A stretch of 9,596 bases of DNA from Oscillospiraceae bacterium (GCA_030527085.1 JAUNBN010000018.1:3199-12794); one strand, 5' to 3'. Shown: positions 1 to 5,706, counted from the stretch's first letter. A program made the numbers and translations. Notes: generated by a model not told the origin, from the sequence alone.

Positions 1-8
1 AACCGCGG

Positions 9-34
9 AAAAACCCCGGGGGTTTTTTTTTTTT
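9..34. terminator. Probable bidirectional rho-independent terminator
   Basis: A run of five A and four C is followed directly by five G and twelve T. It can fold into an 8-bp stem (AAAAACCC with GGGTTTTT) around a CGG loop. On the plus strand seven further T follow the stem, as expected for a terminator of a gene entering from the left of the window. On the minus strand the same GC core ends in a T5 run, so it could also end the lemA-DUF2207 transcript, whose last gene stops at 127. It lies at the extreme window edge, and no upstream plus-strand gene can be seen, so the assignment is inferred from structure only. Confidence 0.55.
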
Positions 35-49
35 CAAATCATTTTGGGT

Positions 50-81
50 GGGGGGGGCTAAGTTTCCTGCTCCCCCCCCCC
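50..81. repeat. G8/C10 homopolymer hairpin
   Basis: Eight consecutive G (50-57) and ten consecutive C (72-81) flank a 14-base spacer, so either strand can fold into an 8-bp pure G:C stem. No T tract follows on either strand, so it is not a canonical terminator by itself. It lies downstream of the DUF2207 stop codon and may work with the hairpin at 9-34, for example as a 3'-end stabiliser. Homopolymer lengths like these are also where sequencing and assembly errors collect. Confidence 0.5.
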
Positions 82-126
82 TGCGCGTCTTAGTTGTTTA
101 AAGCGAGTTTCGGTTCTAAAAATCAG

Positions 127-1956
127 TTATCTCACTCCGCCGCCGGAGCCGCCGCCGGAGAAACCGCCGCCTCCGCCGCCGGAGGATGAGCCCCCGCCGC
201 CGCCGAAGCTGTCCGAGGAGGCCGCCGCGCGCGCCGAGCTCGCGGCCCGGGCCGCGTCGGCGGAAAAGCTGTTGATAAGAATGAAAGTGCCAACGTCGTC
301 CACGCCGCATTCATTAATAAACTCGGGATAGATGTCGTGGAACTGCCGCGCCACCTCCTCGGCTATGCCGAAGAGGGAGGCGAAGACCAGGTATTCGCCC
401 CAGAGTGCGACCTCGACTGGCTCGCGCTCGTTTATTATGGTGAAGTCCTTGAGGAACTTCTTGAAGCCCAGCATTCTCCTGATATTCAATTTGCCCGCGT
501 CTGTGATGTGGAAGCGCTCGGCCTTGAAGATTCCGAGGACCTTGTAGTCCTCCTTCACGAGGTCGCCCCGGTCTGCGAGGCGCTTCTTGGCGAGGTTGTC
601 GGCGTCCTCGAGCAACTCGAAGAATTTTTCGTAGTTGGCCCTCATCCACTTAGTGAACTCCTTTGCCTCGAGCAGCTTATCCTCGCCCGCCGCGGTTCTT
701 ATGATGTTCCAGAGCCTGAGACCCGTGCCGTCCTCGCTGCCGGGGCTTTGTATGAACTCGAGCGCAGCCTGAGTCTTGCCCGTATCACGCCCGAAGAGGC
801 CCAGCTTGGGAACCTGCCTGACTTTAAGCGCGCCCTCGCGCGCCCAGCGCAGAATATAGGCGCCTATGAACTGGGAGGGCTCAGCCTTTTCGCCGCTGTT
901 TTGCAGAGCAAAGCGCGTAAGAGGCAGCGAGCCCTCGTAGGGCAGCTCGCGCCAGTAGTCGATATCGGAATCGGACGTGTCGGCGCTGGTGAGCCCTTTC
1001 ACCGTCTTATTCCGGTTCTTGTTCTTCAACACCACAAAGATGGGAATGATGACGGTAAGGGGGCAGGCGAGCCCCATGACGATGGCCAGGATGGATTCGA
1101 AATCGACGCTTGAGCTGTCCTCGTAGTCGCCGTAATAGCCGGAGTCGTAATCGTAGGAGCTCTCGTCGCGCTGCTCGGCCGCGCCGCCCTCGCCCTCGGA
1201 GCTCTCGTAATCGCTGCCTATAAAGGCCTCGGCGCGCAGCTCCTCAAAGCTGCCGCTCTCTGTGAGCTCGGGGGAAAACATGTCGCGCGGGAAGCGCGCG
1301 AGTACGTTTATATAGTTGCTGTACTCTATTGAATCCTCGGTGTTGACCTCTATCTGTCCGTCCGTAACCCAGATGTTGCCCGTAAAGCCGAAGGCCCAGA
1401 TTTTGACCTCCTCGCTCGTGAACTCAACGCCGTCCTTAAAGATATTTATCGTTACGGAGGCCACGCTGTTGCTGAGCTGGTCGTTCACAAGGCGGCGGTT
1501 GAAGCCGCAGTAGTCGTCGAAGCCCTTTACAAAGCGCGTCACGTCATAGCTCACCGTGAAGACATGAGCGCCGTAGCTGCCCAGTCCCCAGCAAAGCTCA
1601 TACCCGCCTGAGGTTTCAACCATGCCGCAGCGGCCCGCCTTTTCCTCGAGCGAGCGGTCTACGTCCCAGGAGCCCTCGTTGATATAGTTAAGGCCCGTTT
1701 CGTCGCTCACCGAGAGATTGCTTATCACTCCGCCGTCCAGGTTTTCCTGCACGAGATACATCTCGGTGCCGTTCGTGGCGCTCATGTCCCAGACCTCGGT
1801 CACATGCGCCGAGCCGTCGTCCCTGAGCTCCACTGCGATTTCAATGGAGTTGAAGGAGACCGCACCCGCCGGGGGACAAAGACAAAGCGCAAGGAGCAGC
1901 GCCGCCATCAGCGACGCTGCCGTTAAAATGAATTTTCCTTTGACCGCTGCTTTCAT
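127..1956 (-). CDS. DUF2207 family membrane protein with Gly/Ser-rich tail
   Basis: This 609-residue protein starts at the ATG at 1954-1956 and ends in TAA. Residues 1-33 look like a signal peptide or anchor (basic start, then a Leu/Ala-rich core). Residues 35-235 match the extracytoplasmic DUF2207 domain, with VELRDDGSAHVTEVWDM near its start. Residues 250-285 are rich in Glu, Asp, Ser and Tyr, a likely disordered stalk. A membrane segment spans about 288-310, followed by KNKNRNK, which puts the rest in the cytoplasm. The C-terminal domain contains the family-typical FKKFLKDF (498-505) and LWGEYLVFASLFGIAEEVA (518-536). The end, residues 584-609, is nearly all Gly and Ser, as is usual in this family. 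Length fits the family. The gene follows lemA by 13 bases with no strong ribosome binding site, suggesting translational coupling. The pairing with LemA is recurrent in bacteria and suggests a shared envelope role, but the biochemical function is unknown. Confidence 0.88.
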   Translation of the reverse strand: MKAAVKGKFILTAASLMAALLLALCLCPPAGAVSFNSIEIAVELRDDGSAHVTEVWDMSATNGTEMYLVQENLDGGVISNLSVSDETGLNYINEGSWDVDRSLEEKAGRCGMVETSGGYELCWGLGSYGAHVFTVSYDVTRFVKGFDDYCGFNRRLVNDQLSNSVASVTINIFKDGVEFTSEEVKIWAFGFTGNIWVTDGQIEVNTEDSIEYSNYINVLARFPRDMFSPELTESGSFEELRAEAFIGSDYESSEGEGGAAEQRDESSYDYDSGYYGDYEDSSSVDFESILAIVMGLACPLTVIIPIFVVLKNKNRNKTVKGLTSADTSDSDIDYWRELPYEGSLPLTRFALQNSGEKAEPSQFIGAYILRWAREGALKVRQVPKLGLFGRDTGKTQAALEFIQSPGSEDGTGLRLWNIIRTAAGEDKLLEAKEFTKWMRANYEKFFELLEDADNLAKKRLADRGDLVKEDYKVLGIFKAERFHITDAGKLNIRRMLGFKKFLKDFTIINEREPVEVALWGEYLVFASLFGIAEEVARQFHDIYPEFINECGVDDVGTFILINSFSADAARAASSARAAASSDSFGGGGGSSSGGGGGGFSGGGSGGGVR

Positions 1957-1969
1957 ATGCTTTAAGCGC

Positions 1970-2515
1970 TCAGTTTACTGCGGGCATATCCGCCTTGGAG
2001 TCGTCCGCCTTTAAGTATTCGCGGGTGAGGAAGCCCAGCGCGCCCGCGACGAGGCTGGCGGGGAACTGGCGAACGTAGCGGTTGTATTTCGTGACGCTGT
2101 CGTTGTAGACCATGCGGGAGGTGCGGACGTTGTTTTCGTACTCGTTGAGGCTGGTCATGGTCTGGTTGTAGACCGTGTTGGCCTTGAGGTCGGGGTAGCT
2201 CTCGGCCACGGCCATGATGCGGCTCACGAGCTGGGTTATTGCGTCGTCCTGCGCCTGAGCGTCCGCCGCTGTGCTCTTTGAGCCTATCTCGGCGCGCCTG
2301 GCGGTTATCTCGTTAAGGGTGTTGTATTCGTGCTCGTCGTAGTTCTTGGTAAGCTGAACGAGCGCGCCCACGGCGTCCCAGCGGGAGGAGAGCTGAACGC
2401 CTATCTGGCTCATCGAGTTTCCGCAGAGCTCGTCGAATTTAACGAGGTTGCGCTGGGCCGAGATTACCCAGGCCACTAAAAAGGCAACGATGGCGATAAG
2501 TATTATCCAAAACAT
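1970..2515 (-). CDS. lemA: LemA family protein
   Basis: This 181-residue protein starts at the ATG at 2513-2515, with an AAGGAGAC ribosome binding site (2524-2531) eight bases upstream. Residues 2-20 form a single N-terminal membrane helix (FWIILIAIVAFLVAWVISA). The remainder is a mostly helical cytoplasmic or peripheral domain. LemA hallmarks seen are a VQLTKNYDEHE segment (53-63), SYPDLKAN (106-113), and the conserved stretch where NEYENNVRTSRMVYND is followed by SVTKYN (124-145). FPASLVAGALGF (151-162) matches the usual FP-containing end. Length is typical of the family. It is the first gene of a two-gene transcript with the DUF2207 gene and has a clear extended -10 promoter. LemA proteins are widespread and their molecular role is not established. 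Confidence 0.93.
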   Translation of the reverse strand: MFWIILIAIVAFLVAWVISAQRNLVKFDELCGNSMSQIGVQLSSRWDAVGALVQLTKNYDEHEYNTLNEITARRAEIGSKSTAADAQAQDDAITQLVSRIMAVAESYPDLKANTVYNQTMTSLNEYENNVRTSRMVYNDSVTKYNRYVRQFPASLVAGALGFLTREYLKADDSKADMPAVN

Positions 2516-2523
2516 AATAAAAA

Positions 2524-2531
2524 GTCTCCTT
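2524..2531 (-). promoter_or_regulatory. Ribosome binding site of lemA
   Basis: On the minus strand the bases read AAGGAGAC, complementary to the 16S rRNA tail, eight bases before the ATG at 2513-2515. This fixes the lemA start. The downstream DUF2207 gene has no comparable site. Confidence 0.8.
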
Positions 2532-2547
2532 CATCTTTAATGATATT

Positions 2548-2575
2548 ATTATAGCATACTTTAAATATATTTAAA
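2548..2575 (-). promoter_or_regulatory. lemA promoter (extended -10)
   Basis: On the minus strand a perfect TATAAT (2548-2553) is preceded by TGC, giving the extended -10 TGCTATAAT. A TTTAAA 16 bases further upstream (2570-2575) is a poor but possible -35. The -10 lies about 33 bases before the lemA ATG, leaving a short leader that contains the ribosome binding site. A sigma-A-type housekeeping promoter is inferred. Confidence 0.75.
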
Positions 2576-2576
2576 G
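2559..2576. promoter_or_regulatory. Perfect 18-bp AT-rich palindrome, candidate operator
   Basis: CTTTAAATATATTTAAAG reads identically on both strands. It covers the -35 region and most of the spacer of the lemA promoter, where a bound dimeric repressor would block RNA polymerase. No regulator gene is adjacent, so the operator role is inferred from symmetry and position only. AT-rich promoter DNA can be palindromic by chance, although an 18-bp perfect match is uncommon. Confidence 0.4.
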
Positions 2577-2579
2577 AGC

Positions 2580-2735
2580 TTTCGCCTTCGGGAGCGTCCC
2601 AATTGCGTGTGCTTTTTCTGCGTCATCCCAACTTTAGCCAGCTGGAAATGTTCCAAGAGGTGTTAATGCTCGCCGAAGGCGGGAAAACTGGAGCGCAAGT
2701 TCCGCGCGGCAGGGCACACAGCGCGAAGCACAGGT
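2580..2735. repeat. Intergenic stretch with imperfect inverted repeat
   Basis: Between the lemA promoter and the end of the HAD gene no gene is apparent. CGCCTTCGGGAGC (2583-2595) and GCTCGCCGAAGGCG (2668-2681) are inverted copies differing by one inserted base, separated by about 72 bases. The second arm contains its own small hairpin, CGCC-GAA-GGCG. Read on the minus strand, the bases around it (GTTTTCCCGCCTTCGGCG, then AGCATTA) resemble those at 3548-3575, pointing to a dispersed intergenic repeat. No T tract marks a classical terminator for the HAD gene. Confidence 0.45.
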
Positions 2736-3359
2736 CTAAAACGCTTTCGGCTGCGAGGGCTGCAAAAGCCCCAGCGTGATGAGCTCTTTTTCCAGCGCAG
2801 AGGGCCCCTCAAACAGAAGCGCGCGCATTCCCGCTTTTTTCGCGCCCTCTATATTTTGGGCCATGTCGTCCGTGAAAAGGCACTCCTCGGCCTTGAGCGA
2901 AAAACGCTCGCAGAAGAGCTCGTAGATTCGCACGTCCGGCTTGGACAGGCCGGTCTCGCAGGAGACGAGCACGCCGTCGGCCAACGCGAGAGCGGGCTTA
3001 ACGCTCCCTATCTGCCAAAAGGCGTCAGAGGCGTTTGAGAGAATGTAGACCCCGAGGCCCCGCCCCTTGAGCCGCCGCATGAGCTTTGGCGTTCCCTCGA
3101 TAAGCGGCATTTGGGCGGGCCAGCCGCGCATGACCCTTAAAACCTCTCCGGCAAGCTCGCCGGCCGAGGCCGCAAGCCTCTCTGCCGCCTGCTCGTTCGT
3201 TATTTCGCCCTTATCCATCATGCCCCATTCGGGCGAGAGCATTATGTGCTCGTAAAGCCACTCGCGACGCTCGCTTTGCGGAAGGAGCCTCGCTATTATC
3301 TCCCTCGGCTTCCATTCGGCGATTACGCCGCCCATGTCGAAAACGACATTTTTTATCAT
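2736..3359 (-). CDS. HAD-family phosphatase (YihX-like subfamily IA)
   Basis: This 207-residue soluble protein starts at the ATG at 3357-3359, with GGGAGA just upstream, and stops with TAG. HAD motifs appear in order. Motif I is VVFDMGGVI with nucleophile Asp8; motif II is ILSNAS (Ser108, Asn109); motif III is the Lys of LSKPD (Lys140); motif IV is FTDDMAQN (Asp164, Asp165). The helical cap lies between motifs I and II, residues about 15-85, which is the subfamily I layout. The second motif I Asp, usually the acid/base, is Gly here. The same DxGN/DxGG form occurs in the YihX (alpha-glucose-1-phosphate phosphatase) and epoxide-hydrolase-like branch, as does DDMxxNIEGAKKxGM. The substrate is therefore probably a small phosphorylated metabolite but cannot be specified. 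The gene appears monocistronic, pointing away from the cyclase gene. Confidence 0.85.
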   Translation of the reverse strand: MIKNVVFDMGGVIAEWKPREIIARLLPQSERREWLYEHIMLSPEWGMMDKGEITNEQAAERLAASAGELAGEVLRVMRGWPAQMPLIEGTPKLMRRLKGRGLGVYILSNASDAFWQIGSVKPALALADGVLVSCETGLSKPDVRIYELFCERFSLKAEECLFTDDMAQNIEGAKKAGMRALLFEGPSALEKELITLGLLQPSQPKAF

Positions 3360-3538
3360 TCTTATTCTCCCAAACCGTCTTTAATGATTAGCGCCGCAAA
3401 ATGAGGCGGCGGCAGAAGCAAGGAGCGGCCTCAAACGACCAAAGGCTAGCGCGCTCGGGACATTCCCGCAGGAAGATAGTAATGCCGACGCGGCGCTTTG
3501 TCAAACCGGCGCTTTAGGGAGGGCCCGTTGGCGTGCTC

Positions 3539-3571
3539 TTTCGCTGTGTTTTCCGCCTTCGGCGGGCGAAA
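3539..3571. repeat. Intergenic hairpin with CCGCC-TTC-GGCGG core
   Basis: An inner 5-bp stem CCGCC (3553-3557) and GGCGG (3561-3565) closes on a TTC loop. An outer 6-bp stem TTTCGC (3539-3544) and GCGAAA (3566-3571) encloses it, with eight unpaired bases (TGTGTTTT) on the left side only. Further out, GTGTTTTCCGC and GCGGAACAC are also near-complementary. No T tract follows. The core recurs in the other two gaps, so a dispersed repeat unit is more likely than a terminator. Confidence 0.5.
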
Positions 3572-3672
3572 TTATGCGCAGCGGAACACCGCCTTTAGAG
3601 ATTTTGCGGCAGATATTGTAACGGAGATTTCATCTCGATTTCACAATTAGACTCTCCGCGCGTTCATTTTTG

Positions 3673-3681
3673 TGGTAAAAT
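3673..3681 (+). promoter_or_regulatory. Diguanylate cyclase promoter (extended -10)
   Basis: TGGTAAAAT is an extended -10 element (TG at 3673-3674, TAAAAT at 3676-3681), with TGTG immediately upstream as is common in low-GC Gram-positive promoters. No good -35 is present at 16-18 bases, which extended -10 promoters tolerate. It lies about 43 bases before the TTG start, leaving a short leader. Confidence 0.6.
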
Positions 3682-3713
3682 AGCTATCGAAAGAAGCGGC
3701 GCGGCTGTTATAC

Positions 3714-3720
3714 GAGGTGG
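3714..3720 (+). promoter_or_regulatory. Ribosome binding site supporting the TTG start
   Basis: GAGGTGG lies four bases before the TTG at 3725. No in-frame ATG or GTG is placed as well, and the residues that follow (VKGFSKK, then a hydrophobic segment) make a normal membrane-protein N terminus. Confidence 0.65.
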
Positions 3721-3724
3721 TAGC

Positions 3725-5233
3725 TTGGTCAAGGGCTTTTCAAAAAAGGTGTTTGCTCTGAATGTAGGCGCGATGGTGCTGCTGGCGCTCTGCGCTCTTT
3801 TGGGCATGATGAGCTTTATGCGCCGCTCGGTGCTTATCGGGCGCGAGCAGGCCTACGAGCGCCTGCTCGAGTCCTCCGCCATGCAGGTCAGGCTGATTAA
3901 CGCCTCTATTGACGGCAAGTACGACATTCTCGAGACGTCGGCGGGAATACTGGGCCTGGGTCTGGCGTCCGAAGAGGGGGAGGCGAGGGAGCAGATAATA
4001 CAGCTCTGCGAAAACGGCGGCTTTTCGAGCGTCGGCCTCGCTAATCCCGAGGGGCTGACTATTCTGAGCAGCGGCGAGACGACGAACATCTCCGACCGCG
4101 AGTATTTCGCCTACGCCATGCAGGGCCTGCGCGCGATGACGCGCATAGGCAGAGGCGAGGGCAAGGTCTCAAACGAAGCGCGCTTTATACTCTCCCTTCC
4201 CGTATATTACGAGGGCGAGGTTACGGGAGTGCTCTTCGGCAGCCTCTTGGACGAGAACTTTCAGAGCCTTATAAGCAGCAATGTCTACAGCTCACGGGGT
4301 TATACCTTCATATGCGATTCCTCGGGCGACCTTATATTGAGCGACGCCGCTGCGCCAAAGGAGCTGATACGCGAGGAGCCGAACTTCATAGAGCTTTTGA
4401 GCGAGGAAAACGCAGAAGATATAAGCGAGGCGGCGAGAGCGGACTTTGCGGGGCTTCAAGAGGGTCTGCTTCGCTGCACCATCGACGCAGGGGATTACTT
4501 TGCCACCTACACGCCGCTGAGCCTCAGCGACTGGATGCTGGTAAACGTGGTGCCGGCCGAGAGCGCAGAGGCCGACATAAACGAAATGACTCAAACCGGC
4601 GTTATAGCGCTGATGAGCCTGCTGGCGCTCTCCATGGCCTTTGTTGCGGTTACGCTCTGGATAGCCGCTCGCCGCCAGCACAGCTTGAGAGAGAGCCAGA
4701 ACCGCGTGGTCTCCCGGCTTTCGAAAATAGCGATGACGGACTCGCTCACCGGCCTTCTGAATCACGAGGCGGCTTTCGACGCTATAAGGGAGCTGCTGAG
4801 CGCCGAGGACGCGGGCAGGCACGCGCTCTTTATAATTGATATCGACCGCTTCAAGCAGGTGAACGACAAATTCGGTCACCCCGAGGGCGACCGGGTTCTG
4901 ATAGAGACCGCCGGAGTGATAAAAGCGCTCTTCCGCGCAAACGACATAACAGGCCGTCTCGGCGGAGACGAATTTGTGGTGCTCATGCGCGACGCACAGG
5001 AGACCGATACGGTTTTGCAGCGCGCGGCGGCGGTCTGCGAGGGCGCAGGTCGGATAAGGGCCGGGGAGGACGGCGGCTTTGAGATAAGCGCCAGCGTAGG
5101 CGTTGCGCTCAACTCCTCCGGCGAAAGCTTTGAGGAGCTCTACCGCAAGGCGGACGCGGCGCTCTACAAGGCCAAGCGCGAGGGCCGCAGCCGCTTCAAG
5201 CTCAGCGGCTCTGAGAACGGAGATTCCGATTAA
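3725..5233 (+). CDS. Membrane diguanylate cyclase with extracytoplasmic Cache sensor
   Basis: This 502-residue protein makes cyclic di-GMP from two GTP. It begins at a TTG with GAGGTGG upstream. Residues 9-31 are the first membrane helix and about 291-315 the second. The 250 residues between look like a double Cache ligand sensor outside the membrane, with SDREYF (123-128) and LPVYYEGEVTGVLFGSL (158-174) typical of that fold. The GGDEF domain starts near 335 with MTDSLTGLLNH. The metal-binding region is IDIDRFKQVND (371-381) and the active loop is GGDEF at 413-417. R404-x-x-D407, five residues before GGDEF, is the inhibitory c-di-GMP site, so product feedback is expected. ADAALYKAKREGR (476-488) is the usual C-terminal motif. 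There is no EAL or HD-GYP domain. The gene stands alone with its own promoter. Its ligand cannot be told from sequence. Confidence 0.95.
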   Translation: MVKGFSKKVFALNVGAMVLLALCALLGMMSFMRRSVLIGREQAYERLLESSAMQVRLINASIDGKYDILETSAGILGLGLASEEGEAREQIIQLCENGGFSSVGLANPEGLTILSSGETTNISDREYFAYAMQGLRAMTRIGRGEGKVSNEARFILSLPVYYEGEVTGVLFGSLLDENFQSLISSNVYSSRGYTFICDSSGDLILSDAAAPKELIREEPNFIELLSEENAEDISEAARADFAGLQEGLLRCTIDAGDYFATYTPLSLSDWMLVNVVPAESAEADINEMTQTGVIALMSLLALSMAFVAVTLWIAARRQHSLRESQNRVVSRLSKIAMTDSLTGLLNHEAAFDAIRELLSAEDAGRHALFIIDIDRFKQVNDKFGHPEGDRVLIETAGVIKALFRANDITGRLGGDEFVVLMRDAQETDTVLQRAAAVCEGAGRIRAGEDGGFEISASVGVALNSSGESFEELYRKADAALYKAKREGRSRFKLSGSENGDSD

Positions 5234-5341
5234 AAGAAAGAAGGTCTTTAAGCGGAGGTCTTCCCGCCCCGCGCTTTTCGCATTATTCCCGCTTTTGCCC
5301 CACTCCCTTTAAGCGAGCTTTAAGCTTTAGAAATAGAATTA

Positions 5342-5376
5342 TATTGCCGCAGGGAGAGTTCCCTCCTTCAGCAATA
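5342..5376. repeat. Two-part hairpin
   Basis: TATTGC (5342-5347) pairs with GCAATA (5371-5376), and inside it AGGGA (5351-5355) pairs with TCCCT (5360-5364) around a GAGT loop, leaving an asymmetric internal loop. It ends ten bases before the larger palindrome. No T tract follows, and no known RNA family was recognised. Confidence 0.4.
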
Positions 5377-5385
5377 GTATTAAGC

Positions 5386-5424
5386 TAGGGTATTTGACCC
5401 GCCGAAGGCGGGTCAAATACCCTA
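5386..5424. repeat. Perfect 39-base palindrome, 18-bp stem with GAA loop
   Basis: TAGGGTATTTGACCCGCC (5386-5403) is exactly complementary to 5407-5424, leaving only GAA as a loop. The plus strand continues with A rather than T, and the minus strand continues with AGCTTAATAC, so it lacks the U tract of an intrinsic terminator on either strand. Its inner core, CGCC-GAA-GGCG, is the one shared with the hairpins in the other two gaps. A repeat unit, a protein-binding palindrome or an mRNA 3'-end stabiliser for the cyclase transcript are all possible. Confidence 0.7.
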
Positions 5425-5647
5425 AAAAACCGCGAGAGAGAGGACGGTGCGCTTTGCGTTTTTCACGCTTGGTTCACACAGACGCTTTGTTTTCTTCGCA
5501 CAGGCTTCACCTTGCGGGATTATTCTTCCCAATAAAGTCGCTTTCAAGAAACGGCAAGCGGCGCGGGCAGCTGCACTGAAAAAGAACGCGCGTTAGGCCG
5601 CGCGGACAAGAGCATACGCTCGCGATTAACGCTGATAACACCAAAAC

Positions 5648-5679
5648 GGGCAGCCCTACGCCCTTTTAAATATATAAAT
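5648..5679 (+). promoter_or_regulatory. Candidate leader hairpin and AT-rich promoter box of the ABC operon
   Basis: GGGC (5648-5651) can pair with GCCC (5660-5663), followed by TTTT and flanked symmetrically by AAAA. This is a weak terminator-like or attenuator-like stem. It runs into TTTAAATATATAAAT (5665-5679), which contains TATAAA at 5673-5678 as a possible -10 about 30 bases before the start codon. No convincing -35 lies at the right distance. Both readings are tentative and they partly exclude each other. Confidence 0.25.
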
Positions 5680-5691
5680 CCCGCTTCTGGA

Positions 5692-5699
5692 AAGGAAGG
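5692..5699 (+). promoter_or_regulatory. Ribosome binding site supporting the TTG start of the ABC ATPase
   Basis: An AAGGAAGG purine run lies seven bases before the TTG at 5707. The first residues (IEVKNLVKDYG) are exactly how ABC ATPases of this type begin, so the TTG is well supported although it is not ATG. Confidence 0.65.
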
Positions 5700-5706
5700 C
5701 TCAAGC

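Larger units (their letters stand above)
3360..3724. other. Divergent intergenic region, no gene seen
   Basis: These 365 bases separate the minus-strand HAD gene from the plus-strand cyclase gene, so both should be transcribed outward from here. The cyclase promoter is recognisable (3673-3681). I see no equally clear promoter for the HAD gene. The region contains a GCCGC/GCGGC mini-hairpin around 3392-3411 and the repeat-like hairpin at 3539-3571. No reading frame with a credible start and ribosome binding site was found, and no RNA family was recognised. Confidence 0.6.
5234..5706. other. Long non-coding gap with multiple hairpins
   Basis: These 473 bases separate the cyclase from the ABC operon and hold no credible gene. 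A possible 61-residue frame at 5394-5579 begins inside a perfect palindrome, lacks a ribosome binding site and is very Arg/Lys-rich, so it is not accepted. Seen in order are CTTTAAGC three times (5246, 5307, 5318), a hairpin at 5342-5376, the 18-bp-stem palindrome at 5386-5424, a CGCGCG-TTAGGC-CGCGCG hairpin (5587-5604), a weak GGGC/GCCC stem followed by TTTT (5648-5667), and an AT-rich box at 5665-5679 just before the operon. No strong terminator for the cyclase gene was found. Confidence 0.6.

Noticed and set aside
40..60. G-quadruplex in the GGGTGGGGGGGG stretch
   Set aside because: Only two separate G tracts are present on that strand nearby, not four. Hairpin formation with the C10 run is the simpler structure.
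337..1113. Open plus-strand frame of 258 codons opposite the DUF2207 gene
   Set aside because: It lies entirely antisense to a protein with clear family features, shows no domain of its own and has no ribosome binding site. Long antisense frames are expected with this codon bias.
3600..3724. Possible c-di-GMP riboswitch before the cyclase gene
   Set aside because: The leader after the likely start site is only about 37 bases, with no conserved GEMM-type core or paired stems.
5246..5325. CTTTAAGC repeated three times (5246, 5307, 5318), two copies 11 bases apart
   Set aside because: The same 8-mer also occurs within genes and before the DUF2207 start (around 822, 1960), so it reflects common composition rather than a clear binding-site array.
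5394..5423. TTGACC with TACCCT 18 bases later as a promoter inside the palindrome
   Set aside because: The -10 match is poor and both boxes fall in the two arms of the hairpin, so the resemblance follows from the palindrome itself.
5394..5579. Possible 61-residue basic protein in the gap before the ABC operon
   Set aside because: It starts within a perfect palindrome, lacks a ribosome binding site and begins with a run of Arg and Lys with no recognisable fold. It is probably non-coding.
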